DNA of 64,000 nt from Candidatus Geocrenenecus dongiae (GTDB lineage Archaea; Thermoproteota; Nitrososphaeria_A; Caldarchaeales; Wolframiiraptoraceae), in NCBI GenBank assembly GCA_023267855.1, contig JALNLN010000004.1, forward strand, positions 23,644 to 87,643, read 5' to 3'. A program made the position numbers and the translations under genes. Positions 15,831-26,127 of the stretch are shown in pieces; the stretch's first letter is position 1; each line of letters begins with the position of its first letter. Under the pieces are notes generated by a model. The model saw only the letters and a list, made by a program, of their open reading frames with translations, did no database searches and was not told the DNA's origin.

Positions 15831-18692
15831 ATGGACGCCACAACTCTCGATGAAGAAGAAGTTCTTGAAATGTTAGCTAAGCCTATTGTAGAATCTTTTA
15901 GAGAACGATTTAAACATCTTACAGCTCCTCAGCTTTACGCTATCCCAAAAATACTTGCTGGGAAGAATGTTCTACTTATAGCTACGACTGGTTCTGGAAA
16001 GACTGAAGCAGCTCTTCTACCTATCCTAAGTAAAATGCTTATCGAGAACGTTGGGCAAGGTGTAAAGCTTCTCTACATAACACCTCTCAGAGCACTTAAC
16101 AGAGATCTCCTAGATAGGATTGATTGGTGGGCCCAGAAACTCGATTTCAAAGTTGCTGTGAGACATGGAGATACAGCTCAAAGAGAGAGAAGAATACAGA
16201 CATTATCTCCACCAGATATCTTGATAACAACTCCAGAAACATTACAAGTAATACTTACAGCCAAAGTCTTCAGAAACTATCTAAGAAGTGTTAGATGGGT
16301 TATAGTAGACGAGGTGCATGAACTAGCTACCGATAAGAGGGGAGCTCAATTAGCAGTCGCTCTAGAAAGACTTAGACTTATAACTGGATTAGACTTCCAG
16401 AGAATAGGTTTATCCGCGACCATCGGAAGCCCGGAGAAGATTGCAGAATACTTGGTAGGCGTTGGTAGAGAATGTGAGATAATAGCTGTGCCCGTACCTA
16501 AGGATATAAAGATAGATGTGATTTACCCATCTCCAATTAGAGAAGACTATGAGCTTGCTGAGAAGATTGGGGTCTTCCCAGAAGTAGCTGCGAGACTTAG
16601 AACTATAAAGAAGCTTATAGATGAACATGAATCTACACTCATCTTTACGAATACTAGACCTCTAGCAGAAATACTTACAAATAGGTTTAGGCTTTGGGAT
16701 CAGCAGGTCCCACTGGGGATACATCACGGATCTCTTTCAAAAACTACTAGAGTTATGGCTGAACATGGATTGAAAACAGGTGAACTCGTAGGAATAATAT
16801 GTACATCTTCTCTAGAACTTGGGATAGATGTTGGGAGAATAGAGCTATGTATACAATACAATTCTCCGAGAGAGGTAACCAGACTGATACAGAGAGTTGG
16901 CAGGAGTGGACATTCTCTAGAAAAAATTGCTAAAGGCGTTGTAGTAGTTATGGATTCTGATGATGCACTGGAATCCATCGTGATCGCTAGGAAATCTAGA
17001 AGAGAAGAACTTGAAGAAGCAAGAATACCAGTAAACTGTCTAGACGTTTTAATGCACCAGATAGCTGGTCTAATAATAGAATACGGGAAGATAAAAATAG
17101 ATGAAGTACTAGCAATCTTAAAGAAAACCTACACTTTTAAAGATATTTCTAAAGAAGATGTGAAAGAAGTTCTCCAACACATGATTTCTCTTGGAATAGT
17201 AGAAGTGAGAAATGATGATACCATCGTTAAGCCTAGGAGAAGCATGGAATTATATGAATACTATTTCACGAATCTTTCAATGATACCTGAAGAACATCAG
17301 TACCTAGTTATAGATCAGAACAACGGTGAGTCTATCGGTATACTAGATGAAGAATTTGTAGCAGAACACGGTGAACCTGGAACAAGATTTATACTAACTG
17401 GTAGAGCTTGGGAGATACTTGACGTGAAAGGTGATAGAATATACGTTGCATCCTTAGAAGATTATGAAGGAGCTGTTCCAAGCTGGGTTGGGGATGAAAT
17501 ACCTGTACCATTTGAAGTTGCCCAGGAAGTTGGATTACTTAGAAGAGAGTATCTTGAGAGAAGAATGAAAGGAGAAGAACGTGAATCAATTATAAGAGAC
17601 ATAGCTGAGAGATACATGGTTGGATACGATGTAGTCTCGAAAGCCTTTAGGGAAATTGAAGAACATTTAGAAAAGAATATACCTGTACCTACAGACAAGA
17701 CGGTACTCTTAGAGTATACTGAACCATACGTAATCCTACATATACATGGAGGACTTAGAGCAAATAGAACAATACAGAAAACCTTATCATACCATATGGC
17801 TGAAAAGATAGGTACAGCTATACATGGACAACAAAATCCATACAGGATAGTTTTTAGATCCAAGCATATAACCGATAAAATAGTCTTAGAAGCATTAAGA
17901 GAAGTCTTAGAAGATTTTGAAGAGAAGGTCTTCAAAGCTGTTGAGTCTTCTAGTTTGTTTAAACGTAGGCTTGTCCACGTAGCTAGAAAGATGGGTATAA
18001 TAAAGAGTGAGGCAAGCATAACAGAGGTAAACATTAACCAATTAGTAGAAGCATTGAGAAAAACAGTAGTATATAGAGAAGCGTTAAACTATACTATCTT
18101 CCATGACTTTGATTTAGAGAGAGCGAAGAAGATTCTAGAAGACATAGTGTATGGAAGAGTTGAACTGAGAACATGGATCAATCCATCTCTCGAACCTTCA
18201 CCCCTATCTAAGATAACACTATCAAGATTTGAACAAGAAGGAGAGATAACTTCAAGTGAAGGAATGAAGAGAATTGTCATAACATCTGTAAGAAACAGGC
18301 TACTCTATGAATCGTGGGTAGAAGTCTGTGTAGAATGTTTTGAACATTACAGAAAAATAATGGTCAAAGATATGAAGGAGAAGATCGTGTGCCCAGTATG
18401 TGGATCCACGAAGATAGGGGTAACGAAGTACGAACTAGAAGAAGTACTCGGAATAATTGCTAGAAGAGGGAAAACAATAAACAAAAAAGAAAGAAAAATC
18501 CTCATGGAGCTTAAGAGAAACGCTATACTCGTAGAGAAATATGGAAGAGCTGCAGTAATAGTACTTTCAGCAAGAGGATTAACACTCAAGGAAAGGGTGG
18601 AGATACTGAAGAATGAACCGAGAGAAACGATAAGATTAATAGAACTGATAATAGAAGCAGAGAAGAAAGCACTACAGAGAAAATTCCAGTAA
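15831..18692 (+). CDS. Lhr-family ATP-dependent helicase
   Basis: Superfamily 2 DNA/RNA helicase of 953 residues. Walker A is ATTGSGKTEAA (51-61), motif II is DEVHE (160-164), motif III is SATIG (195-199) and the helicase C domain has SLELGIDVGRIELCIQ and the motif VI sequence QRVGRSGHS. The large C-terminal part with winged-helix and beta-barrel segments is typical of Lhr-core proteins. Near the C-terminus a zinc ribbon is seen (CVECF ... CPVCG). Lhr enzymes act in DNA repair and recombination. The gene is alone and convergent with the radical SAM gene. Confidence 0.92.
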   Translation: MDATTLDEEEVLEMLAKPIVESFRERFKHLTAPQLYAIPKILAGKNVLLIATTGSGKTEAALLPILSKMLIENVGQGVKLLYITPLRALNRDLLDRIDWWAQKLDFKVAVRHGDTAQRERRIQTLSPPDILITTPETLQVILTAKVFRNYLRSVRWVIVDEVHELATDKRGAQLAVALERLRLITGLDFQRIGLSATIGSPEKIAEYLVGVGRECEIIAVPVPKDIKIDVIYPSPIREDYELAEKIGVFPEVAARLRTIKKLIDEHESTLIFTNTRPLAEILTNRFRLWDQQVPLGIHHGSLSKTTRVMAEHGLKTGELVGIICTSSLELGIDVGRIELCIQYNSPREVTRLIQRVGRSGHSLEKIAKGVVVVMDSDDALESIVIARKSRREELEEARIPVNCLDVLMHQIAGLIIEYGKIKIDEVLAILKKTYTFKDISKEDVKEVLQHMISLGIVEVRNDDTIVKPRRSMELYEYYFTNLSMIPEEHQYLVIDQNNGESIGILDEEFVAEHGEPGTRFILTGRAWEILDVKGDRIYVASLEDYEGAVPSWVGDEIPVPFEVAQEVGLLRREYLERRMKGEERESIIRDIAERYMVGYDVVSKAFREIEEHLEKNIPVPTDKTVLLEYTEPYVILHIHGGLRANRTIQKTLSYHMAEKIGTAIHGQQNPYRIVFRSKHITDKIVLEALREVLEDFEEKVFKAVESSSLFKRRLVHVARKMGIIKSEASITEVNINQLVEALRKTVVYREALNYTIFHDFDLERAKKILEDIVYGRVELRTWINPSLEPSPLSKITLSRFEQEGEITSSEGMKRIVITSVRNRLLYESWVEVCVECFEHYRKIMVKDMKEKIVCPVCGSTKIGVTKYELEEVLGIIARRGKTINKKERKILMELKRNAILVEKYGRAAVIVLSARGLTLKERVEILKNEPRETIRLIELIIEAEKKALQRKFQ

Positions 18693-18798
18693 GAAATCTA
18701 TTTATTAGGAGGCAAAGTGAGCGCTCACAATTTTAAAGCTTCGACAATCTCTTAGACTAAATGAGAGGAAAACACTACTCTACGTATAGATATATGGG

Positions 18799-19842
18799 TT
18801 AGATAAACCAGCATCCTGGATCTGTGGCAATAAAGTCTCCAGTTACTTCATAAGCTCTTCCACGGCATCCCGCACATACATCTCGAAACTTACATTCACC
18901 ACATTGACCTTTAAGCTGTTTTCTATCTCTAAGTATTGAAAGTACCTGAGATTCTTCCCAGATATCTATAATACTCTTCTCCCTAACGTTTCCAAGTTTT
19001 ATCTGTAAGAGCATACAAGGAATAACGTCTCCATTCGGAAGTATGGTAACATAACCATTTGGCATACCTGCAGCACAACCTCTATCATAATATGGTACCC
19101 TCTTTAGGAAGCTTGCTGGGAAATGTTTAGGTTGTATATTCTTTTCTTTAAGAACTAGAGTATACATTGGGCATCCTGGAACACGTATGATTATAGGGCA
19201 TTCTCTCTGAGCTTCTGCTAACCACTCCATAATCATCTTCCTCTCATATTTATCCAGAACCTCATTTATACACTCCCTCTTAACTCTGGGAACTTCAACT
19301 AGATCAAAGAATTCTGCAGCTACTGCACCACTCTCTATAGCGAGTTTAAGCATATCTGGAATCTCTCTAAGAGTATTCTTCCTCACAACCATGCCGAACT
19401 GGAAAGGTAAACCTGCTTCTTTACATGCATTAACACCTTGCATTGCTTTCTGGAAAGCTCCAACCTCACCTCTAAATGAATCATGCGTTTCAGGTCTCGC
19501 ACCATCAATAGATATCTGAACACATTCTATACCAGCTTCCCTCATCTTCTTAGCTATCTCTACGTCAATAAGTGTACCATTACTTCCAACAACTACTTTT
19601 AAACCCTTACTGTATGCGTATCTCACTATTTCAAGAAAATCTTCTCTACACAAGGGTTCACCACCATCGAGTACTAAAAGTCTAACATTCCAATTAGCCA
19701 GATCATTAATTAACTTCTTAGCTTCCTCGAGAGTTAACTCATCTGGAGAAGCATAATCTGTTGCATCACTATAACAGTGCTTACACTTAAGATTACACTT
19801 CCTAGTAACAGCATAAGAAACAAGAAAAGGAGCCGCCACCAT
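18799..19842 (-). CDS. Radical SAM/SPASM enzyme (AhbC/AhbD/PqqE-like)
   Basis: The CxxxCxxC cluster motif CNLKCKHCYS is near the N-terminus, and the C-terminal SPASM domain has further cysteines (GCAAGM, IPCMLL, CGECKFRDVCAGCRG, DPGCW). The overall pattern is closest to the radical SAM enzymes of the alternative heme pathway (AhbC, AhbD) and NirJ or to peptide-modifying maturases. I see no other heme gene in the window, so the substrate is left open. The ATG at 19842 is preferred; an in-frame TTG is at 19851. The gene is convergent with lhr. Confidence 0.8.
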   Translation of the reverse strand: MVAAPFLVSYAVTRKCNLKCKHCYSDATDYASPDELTLEEAKKLINDLANWNVRLLVLDGGEPLCREDFLEIVRYAYSKGLKVVVGSNGTLIDVEIAKKMREAGIECVQISIDGARPETHDSFRGEVGAFQKAMQGVNACKEAGLPFQFGMVVRKNTLREIPDMLKLAIESGAVAAEFFDLVEVPRVKRECINEVLDKYERKMIMEWLAEAQRECPIIIRVPGCPMYTLVLKEKNIQPKHFPASFLKRVPYYDRGCAAGMPNGYVTILPNGDVIPCMLLQIKLGNVREKSIIDIWEESQVLSILRDRKQLKGQCGECKFRDVCAGCRGRAYEVTGDFIATDPGCWFI

Positions 19843-20030
19843 ATCTACCAACTCAACCCTCTATGCCTAATATTAGTCTTTAATACTAGCCTTCACCCCC
19901 TCTTTATATTCCAGACAAATATTTCATAACCCCCTAACTTTAAAGTAACTTCAACACAGCCTGCAATAAGCAATAGTAAAAAAGTTTCAGTTTATTCTTC
20001 ACTAAAAAATGAAGAAAGCTTATGTGTAGT

Positions 20031-20115
20031 TGCGGGGGGTGGGATTTGAACCCACGAACCCCTACGGGACAGGAGCCTCAGTCCTGCGCCTTTGACCAGG
20101 CTTGGCTACCCCCGC
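20031..20115 (-). tRNA. tRNA-Leu (GAG anticodon)
   Basis: The complement folds into a complete cloverleaf. The acceptor GCGGGGG pairs with CCCCCGC, the discriminator base is A, the anticodon stem CAGGA/TCCTG encloses CTGAGGC (anticodon GAG) and the T arm is GTGGG-TTCAAAT-CCCAC. The long variable arm (CCCGTAGGG) is the class II feature of tRNA-Leu. There is no intron and CCA is not encoded. A TATA-like TATTTTTAG on the plus strand (20139-20148) lies 25-30 bases upstream of the 5' end. Confidence 0.95.
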
Positions 20116-20138
20116 ATCAATATACAATATTACTCTAC

Positions 20139-20148
20139 TTATTTTTAG
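20139..20148 (-). promoter_or_regulatory. TATA box of tRNA-Leu
   Basis: The complement reads CTAAAAATAA and is centred about 28 bases before the tRNA 5' end at 20115, the usual archaeal spacing. Confidence 0.5.
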
Positions 20149-20578
20149 GTTTATATCATGTTATCTTAAGAAGATTAGTGGAGGAGACTTAAGGCTTTAA
20201 TCTTATCTAAAATGGAGTTTGGGGTTCACCTCTACGTTTCTAGTTAGCCCCGGTTTTATCATTCATCATTTAGTTGAGACCTCCTATACCTCGTACTATT
20301 CTTAATATCTCTGATATTGTTTACCTCTTTCCATTCCATTATGTTTTTATAATTTTATTTTCTGTTTTAAATGTTAACTTGGTTGATATTTCCGTTACCT
20401 TCTTTTAACCTAATGTTGTATAAGTTTAGATATCATTATTTTCTTTATTTAGGGAATTGTGAAGATAGTATGGATAGGTATTCTATACTGGGTTTACAGC
20501 TACATACGTTAGGAAGACATATAAGAGAATTCTGTAAATAGTTGTTGGAATTCGTCGATTATGTAATTAGAAGTTCTT
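20149..20578. other. 430 bases without a recognisable gene
   Basis: AT-rich intergenic DNA between tRNA-Leu and the DUF92 gene. I see no open reading frame with coding character. An ATGATGA sequence on the minus strand (near 20260) looks like a C box, but no convincing D or D' boxes follow. Confidence 0.4.
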
Positions 20579-21394
20579 TTATTCTAGAAGGTTAAACAAA
20601 TCCGTTAGAACGACTGCTATTATTCCACCGATTATTGTTGCTATTAAGTTTACTGTATGTGTGTTGATGTACTTTAATCCTTGTATTTGTTCTGCTTTAG
20701 ATTCACAGTGAAATGATGATTCTGTTATCTTACCACATACTCCACATCTATATTTTGCTTGTACAAGTGCACCCAGAAAACTATCGATAGTCATTCCTAC
20801 AAGTCCTGAACAATAAATTATAAGTGAGGCGGCGTGGAATCTAATTTTGTTACAAGTTAAAGTAACTAACAATGTAAGTATCGTTAAACCTATGACTCCG
20901 CCCAAATAACCTAGTAATGTTACCGCTCCAGGAGTTCCAGGATTAACTTTCTTCATGTTTATGATTAATCTCGGTTTCCCTTTGTAGAGCAAACCTACTT
21001 CTGTTCCAAGAGTGTCTGCAAAAGCTGTTGAGAGTGCTCCTAGATATGCTGTAAAGAATGTTCTCCCATTGTTAGATAATCCAGCTCCAATAGCTGTTAC
21101 AGTTACTACTAAACCATTTGCTACAACGTTTCTCCAACTTCTTACCCCATCCTCTTTATTATAGACATATTTCACTTTTCTCATTCTTATCTTCGTCATG
21201 ATTGCAGATATGAAGAAGAATGTTAATAGCAATATGAAGTATTCTCTTCCTCCGAAAACATATATTGGATAACCTACGAGAAGTGAAGAAATTATTCCTG
21301 ACTTATCAACAAATTTAAACTTGATAGATGTTACAGATATTATTGATAAAACTATTATTGCTTCTATGTGTAGTGTTATGTCGGTATAAGTCAT
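20579..21394 (-). CDS. DUF92 integral membrane protein
   Basis: The 271-residue protein has six to seven hydrophobic segments. The DUF92 hallmarks are RSWRNVVANGLVVTV and AFADTLGTEVGLL, followed by NPGTPGAVTLLGYLGG. DUF92 members include the chloroplast phytyl-phosphate kinase VTE6, so an isoprenoid-phosphate kinase role is possible; for archaea this is inference. A short insert near residues 215-235 has two cysteines (CGVCGKI). It lies eight bases downstream of hisS on the same strand, so the two are probably one transcript. Confidence 0.8.
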   Translation of the reverse strand: MTYTDITLHIEAIIVLSIISVTSIKFKFVDKSGIISSLLVGYPIYVFGGREYFILLLTFFFISAIMTKIRMRKVKYVYNKEDGVRSWRNVVANGLVVTVTAIGAGLSNNGRTFFTAYLGALSTAFADTLGTEVGLLYKGKPRLIINMKKVNPGTPGAVTLLGYLGGVIGLTILTLLVTLTCNKIRFHAASLIIYCSGLVGMTIDSFLGALVQAKYRCGVCGKITESSFHCESKAEQIQGLKYINTHTVNLIATIIGGIIAVVLTDLFNLLE

Positions 21395-21401
21395 TTTTCT
21401 C

Positions 21402-22715
21402 TCACTCTTTAATCATTTCCCTGATTCTATGTATTTCATTTGAAGGTATCTCTACTTGTATCTTCTTATCTAGGTCTCTCAAGGTTATAATTTGTTTTTC
21501 TTCTTCTGTTTTCCCAATTATTACTAGAAACTTGAATTCGTTCTTTAAGGCGTATTCTAAGATTGATGTAAGTTTTCTCTCCATTACATCTATTTCGAGC
21601 GGTATCCCCATAGATCTAAGCATGCTGGCTATTTTCACTACATATTTTTTATCTACTTCTGGTAGGTGGGCCAGCATAATTCTAGGTCTTTTAGGTGAGA
21701 CTTCTATACCCATCTTCTCAATCATGTACTGCATTATCCTAGATATTCCTATTGCACATCCAACGGCAGGCGTGGGTTTTCCTCCAAATAATTCTACAAG
21801 TTTATCATATCTACCTCCACCATTAAACGATATCTCTACGTTAGGTAGCCCTTGTTCAAATATGAAACCCGTATAGTATTCTAACCCTCTAGCCATTCCG
21901 GGAATTACCTGTATCTCTACGTCTACACCACCCGAGATTGCTAGCTCAACTATTTCTATTAAGTTTTCGAATGATTTCTCAGCACTATTCCAGGGAGAAA
22001 GTATATCTGCTATCTTCTTAACTTGCTTATTATCTACAGAGTCTTTTTTGTATATTATCGGTGGAGATTCTACCAATTCTTTTATAGTCTTAAATCCATC
22101 TTCATCTATACCTAGTTCTCTTAGTAGAGTATATGCTTCATCTATTCTCCTCCTATCTATGGATGTTAAAATTTTGTCTTGTGTTTTCTCATCTATCTTA
22201 TAGGATTCTAGTATGTTTCTCATGATTCCGACATGACCGATCTTGAAGAACTGTTCTCTAAGACCTATTCTCTTGAATACCTCGTAACTAACCATCAGTA
22301 TCTCTACATCTGAGAGTGGACTTCTACTTCCAAATAACTCGAATCCTCCTTGCCAGAATCTTCTCTTCCTACCCCACTGTGGCTCATCGTATCTATAGCA
22401 ATCTGCTATGTATCCTATTCTGAGAGGTAAAGGAGCGTTCTTAAACTTCGTAGCCATCAATCTAGCTATAGAAGCTGTTACTTCAGGTCTCAGAACACAT
22501 CTCCTACCAGATTTATCATAGAAATCAAACATTCTTTCTCTAATCTCTTCACCACTCTTCAACTCAAAGAGTTCATAATACTCTACAGTAGGAGTTTCAA
22601 CCTCCATGTAACCATACATCTCATAAACTTTCCTAATAACATCTACTATCATCTGTTTCAAGGAGAATTCTCTGGGTAGGAGGTCGTCCATACCTCTAGG
22701 CGGCTCCAATAACAT
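21402..22715 (-). CDS. hisS: Histidyl-tRNA synthetase
   Basis: Class II synthetase of 437 residues. Motif 1 and the following segment begin with PRGMDDLLPREFSLKQ, motif 2 is seen as CVLRPEVTASIARL and RRFWQGGFELFGS, and the histidine-binding sequence is GLEYYTGFIFE. The C-terminal anticodon-binding domain follows from about residue 340. Length is normal. It is upstream of DUF92 with a gap of seven bases. Confidence 0.93.
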   Translation of the reverse strand: MLLEPPRGMDDLLPREFSLKQMIVDVIRKVYEMYGYMEVETPTVEYYELFELKSGEEIRERMFDFYDKSGRRCVLRPEVTASIARLMATKFKNAPLPLRIGYIADCYRYDEPQWGRKRRFWQGGFELFGSRSPLSDVEILMVSYEVFKRIGLREQFFKIGHVGIMRNILESYKIDEKTQDKILTSIDRRRIDEAYTLLRELGIDEDGFKTIKELVESPPIIYKKDSVDNKQVKKIADILSPWNSAEKSFENLIEIVELAISGGVDVEIQVIPGMARGLEYYTGFIFEQGLPNVEISFNGGGRYDKLVELFGGKPTPAVGCAIGISRIMQYMIEKMGIEVSPKRPRIMLAHLPEVDKKYVVKIASMLRSMGIPLEIDVMERKLTSILEYALKNEFKFLVIIGKTEEEKQIITLRDLDKKIQVEIPSNEIHRIREMIKE

Positions 22716-22869
22716 CTCTCTAAACTATGACTTTAAAGATTAATAAATTTGTAGTTGAAGATGCTTCAGATTAAGAGAGATTGTTTTATAACAGCATCGA
22801 AGAATTATGTTGAAGATCTTTTCTAGAGAATTTTTATAGTAGGTTTATTTTGATAATAGTGTTTGAGAG

Positions 22870-23916
22870 GTGGTTGATGTGTCTAAAGCTTGTAGTGAAC
22901 TTAGAACTATCTGGTGGGATCGAGGTTCAGTCATTATTATCGATCAACGTCTCCTACCACATAAATTGAAGTATCTTAGATTGAAGAGTTATGTTGAAGT
23001 TGCAAAAGCAATAAAAAATATGGTTATTAGAGGTGCCCCAGCTATTGGTGTAGCTGCGGCCATGGGTTTAGCGTTGGCCGTAGTAAACTTAAAGACAAAT
23101 AATAGAGAAATCTTAATGAATAGATTAGAGAAAGCTGCAGATACTATACGTTCTACTAGACCTACGGCTGTAAATCTTTTCTGGGCAATAGACAGGGTGA
23201 TGGAAGTCGCTCGAGAAACATCATCTGTTGAAGAATTGAAGAAGAAGGTTCTTGAAGAAGCTCTCAAGATGGCTGAAGAAGATATTGAAGTTAATAAGAT
23301 GATTGGTGAACATGGATCTAAGCTTATAGAAGATGGTGATAGAATATTAACGCACTGTAATGCTGGAGCTCTCGCAACAGTAGGTTACGGGACAGCTTTA
23401 GGCATTATTAGAACAGCTTATAGGCAAGGTAAGAAGATAACTGTCTACGCTTCAGAGACACGGCCTAGACTTCAGGGTGCTAAGCTTACCGTATGGGAGC
23501 TTCTACGTGAACATATTCCAGTTAAGTTGATTACAGATAATATGGCTGCTTTCCTTATGCAGAGAGGTGAGATAAGTAAGGTTATAGTTGGCGCGGATAG
23601 GATTATAGCGAAGACCGGTCATGTAATAAACAAGATAGGAACACTAAGCCACGCTATTGCTGCAAAATATTATGGTGTACCATTCATAGTTGCTGCTCCA
23701 GTCTCCAGCATAGATTTTAAAAATGTTTTAGAAGAGGTTGTAATAGAAGAGAGAGATGTGAGAGAAGTTCTGTATATTGATAATGTTAGGATTGCTCCAA
23801 AAGGTGTTGAAGCCATTAACCCTGCTTTCGATATAACCCCCCCTGAACTCGTCTCATACATAGTTACAGAGAGGGGAATCTTCAAGCCTAGCGAGTTAAG
23901 AGAACTTTGTAAATAG
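22870..23916 (+). CDS. mtnA: S-methyl-5-thioribose-1-phosphate isomerase-like (eIF2B family)
   Basis: The 348-residue protein has the MtnA signatures RGAPAIGVAAAMG, THCNAGALATVGYGTALG with the catalytic Cys, ASETRPRLQG and VGADRI with the catalytic Asp. The enzyme isomerises methylthioribose-1-phosphate in methionine salvage. In archaea close relatives are ribose-1,5-bisphosphate isomerases; the N-terminal region and length favour MtnA. A GTG start at 22870 is used; a second GTG at 22879 follows GAGGTGG and may be the true start. The 3' end overlaps the convergent VIT gene by 21 bases. Confidence 0.85.
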   Translation: MVDVSKACSELRTIWWDRGSVIIIDQRLLPHKLKYLRLKSYVEVAKAIKNMVIRGAPAIGVAAAMGLALAVVNLKTNNREILMNRLEKAADTIRSTRPTAVNLFWAIDRVMEVARETSSVEELKKKVLEEALKMAEEDIEVNKMIGEHGSKLIEDGDRILTHCNAGALATVGYGTALGIIRTAYRQGKKITVYASETRPRLQGAKLTVWELLREHIPVKLITDNMAAFLMQRGEISKVIVGADRIIAKTGHVINKIGTLSHAIAAKYYGVPFIVAAPVSSIDFKNVLEEVVIEERDVREVLYIDNVRIAPKGVEAINPAFDITPPELVSYIVTERGIFKPSELRELCK

Positions 23917-24507
23917 GTTGATTAAATATGTTATTAAAACTATTCCTCCACCTATACATATAGCTTTCACTCCAGATAGTACAAGTCTTTCTTCAGCTAT
24001 TTTTCCTAAGAATGCTCCCAGCCAGAAGAGTAGTATGAACGCTATCAATGTTGAGTATATGAATGCTGTATTGCAGTCTATTATTTTTATGAGAGCCATA
24101 ACATATGGTGAGAGCACTAGTAGGCTGGAGAGACTAGAAGAAAAAGAATCAATGAACGCTGAGATTAACGCAGCTCTTTTATGAGCCTTCTCTATTTCTG
24201 TATTATCTATCTTCATCAACATTGCTTCTTCAATTTCTCTCAACTTTCTCTTCTGTTCTGCTAACTCTATCATGTATGTTGAACTTAACCCTGAGAAAAC
24301 CATAGCAATTATTGCTCCAACTCCACTGCTTACTACATGGGATGGTTCTCCAGCTCCCAGAAATCTTACTCCAACTATCATCCCCCATATGGTTATGGTT
24401 CCATCAAACGCATTTATAGCAAAGTATCTTCTAAAGTATTCTAGAAATTTAGCATATTCAACTGTTTTAAGCAACTTAGAGAATATCTTGTATAGTAATT
24501 CAAACAT
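23896..24507 (-). CDS. VIT1/CCC1-family membrane protein
   Basis: The 203-residue protein has five hydrophobic segments. The sequence RRYFAINAFDGTITIWGMIV is characteristic of the VIT1/CCC1 family of iron and manganese transporters. A charged helix (LAEQKRKLREIEEAML) occupies the place of the cytoplasmic metal-binding helix. Substrate and direction (export or storage) are inferred from the family. It is five bases downstream of the DUF211 gene and probably in the same transcript. Confidence 0.75.
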   Translation of the reverse strand: MFELLYKIFSKLLKTVEYAKFLEYFRRYFAINAFDGTITIWGMIVGVRFLGAGEPSHVVSSGVGAIIAMVFSGLSSTYMIELAEQKRKLREIEEAMLMKIDNTEIEKAHKRAALISAFIDSFSSSLSSLLVLSPYVMALIKIIDCNTAFIYSTLIAFILLFWLGAFLGKIAEERLVLSGVKAICIGGGIVLITYLINLFTKFS

Positions 24508-24512
24508 TTCTA

Positions 24513-24809
24513 CTATTGGTTTTCTTTGATCCTCTGCACTACAACTTCATCTATGCTGTGTATAGCTGCTCCGAGACGTTTAATCGTCTTCTCAAGTTCT
24601 TCATAATCTATTCCATCTCCTTCTATCACTAGCTTGATGGAATCTGTTTCAGCATCAACTTCTACTAAGATTGCTTCTACCTTAGAGACACCTCTAACTC
24701 TAGAGATCACATTAGAGAACTCTATCAAGGAAGGCGTATGAGTTTTCAAAACATCTAAAACTATTTTCACAAGCTTCGGGCTCTCTTTATCTAAAGATTC
24801 CTCTCCCAA
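24513..24809 (-). CDS. DUF211 protein
   Basis: The 98-residue protein matches archaeal DUF211, small ferredoxin-like-fold proteins of unknown function (VLDVLKTHTPSLIEFSNVIS and IHSIDEVVV). The start codon is TTG at 24807-24809. It lies upstream of the VIT-like gene with five bases between them, an arrangement that fits a transport-linked regulator, but that is only inference. Confidence 0.8.
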   Translation of the reverse strand: MGEESLDKESPKLVKIVLDVLKTHTPSLIEFSNVISRVRGVSKVEAILVEVDAETDSIKLVIEGDGIDYEELEKTIKRLGAAIHSIDEVVVQRIKENQ

Positions 24810-24998
24810 TCCATCAACTCAAGTATACAAGCCGCCCAAAAAACTTTAACTACTTAAGTATAAAGACTATTTATGTCGACCAACTTTCCTAGATTTTAAG
24901 ATAAGTAAGATAAGACAATATTTATCCTACAACTATTCTTTATAATATGGAGAAGTTTTCTTTATTTCTTTGTATTTATATTGTTTTTATGTGGTTTT

Positions 24999-26015
24999 AT
25001 GAAAGCGGTTGTTTTAAAGAGTTTCCGGAGTCCTTTGAATGTAGTAGATTGGAAGGATATTGAAGATGTTGGTGGAAATGATGTTCTCGTTAAGATCGAG
25101 ATGACGGGCGTATGTTACCGTGACATCTTGACTGTGGATGGGTTTTTCCCCAAAACCCGTCTCCCCATAATTCTCGGTCACGAGATATATGGTAAAATAG
25201 TCGAGGTGGGTGAAGACGTAGTAGAATTTAAGAAAGGTGATAGAGTTTCAGGCTTAACATATACTTTCTGTGGAGTTTGTGTAGATTGTCTAAATGGTAG
25301 AGAGAATATCTGTAGAAATAGGCTTTGGTTTGGAGAAGATCTAAATGGATCTTACGCAGAGTACATGAAGATAGATAAGAAAAGTTTAGTGAAGACTCCT
25401 GAAGACGTTTCCCCTGAAGCTGCAGCCATCTCTGCATGTGTTACAGGCATGCTCATACATGCATTAAAAAACGTAGGAAGAGTTAAGGAGGGTGAAAGTA
25501 TTCTTGTAACTGGAGCCAGCGGAGGGGTTGGAGTACACGCTATCCAGCTTGCAAAAACTCTTGGTCTAGAAGTTATAGCAGTTACTGGTAGAGAAGAGAA
25601 TATCGATAAATTGTATAAGCTTGGCGCAGACCATGTCATACTCTCTAGAGACAACATATTCTCAAATCAAGTTAAGAATATAACAGGAGGAATTGGAGTA
25701 GACGTGGTACTAGAATGCGTAGGTCTAACTTTTACTGAAAGTTTAAAATCTATTAAATGGGGTGGGAGAATAATAGATATCGGAAATATAAAACCTGAGC
25801 CGATACCATTTACTCTCGGCCACATAATCTTGAGGGAGGTGAGTATACATGGATCTATATCATGTACTAAGAAAGAGCTACAAGAAGCATTAGAAATACA
25901 TAGAAGTGGAAAAGTGAAGCCGATTACAACAACATTACCACTAGAACAAGTAGAAGAAGCTCATAAACTTATAAGAGAGAGAAAACACTTTGGAAGAATA
26001 ACGCTAAAACCATAA
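24999..26015 (+). CDS. Zinc-dependent alcohol dehydrogenase (MDR family)
   Basis: Medium-chain NAD(P)-dependent dehydrogenase of about 338 residues. Motifs are GVCYRD (catalytic zinc ligand Cys), GHEIYGKIVEVGEDV, a structural zinc cluster CGVCVDCLNGRENIC, and the Rossmann GASGGVGVHAIQLAK. The ATG at 24999 is used; the frame upstream adds only MFLCGF. The substrate is unknown: alcohol, sorbitol-type or acryloyl-CoA-type activity are all possible. It is a single gene with an AT-rich upstream region. Confidence 0.88.
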   Translation: MKAVVLKSFRSPLNVVDWKDIEDVGGNDVLVKIEMTGVCYRDILTVDGFFPKTRLPIILGHEIYGKIVEVGEDVVEFKKGDRVSGLTYTFCGVCVDCLNGRENICRNRLWFGEDLNGSYAEYMKIDKKSLVKTPEDVSPEAAAISACVTGMLIHALKNVGRVKEGESILVTGASGGVGVHAIQLAKTLGLEVIAVTGREENIDKLYKLGADHVILSRDNIFSNQVKNITGGIGVDVVLECVGLTFTESLKSIKWGGRIIDIGNIKPEPIPFTLGHIILREVSIHGSISCTKKELQEALEIHRSGKVKPITTTLPLEQVEEAHKLIRERKHFGRITLKP

Positions 26016-26127
26016 TCACTTAAAATAAAAATCTGATAACATGAAGATACAGTAATCCTACTTTTTAGCATTCTATTTAAGAATCTTCTTTTTTCCTCTG
26101 GTTCCTAACCCTAGTTCTACATTTTTA

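Noticed and set aside
18717..18728. Perfect palindrome GTGAGCGCTCAC resembling the symmetric lac operator core
   Set aside because: It lies between the 3' ends of two convergent genes in an archaeon, with no LacI-type gene nearby; a chance match.
20240..20280. C box-like ATGATGA on the minus strand
   Set aside because: No CTGA boxes at usual spacing follow, so a C/D box sRNA is not supported.
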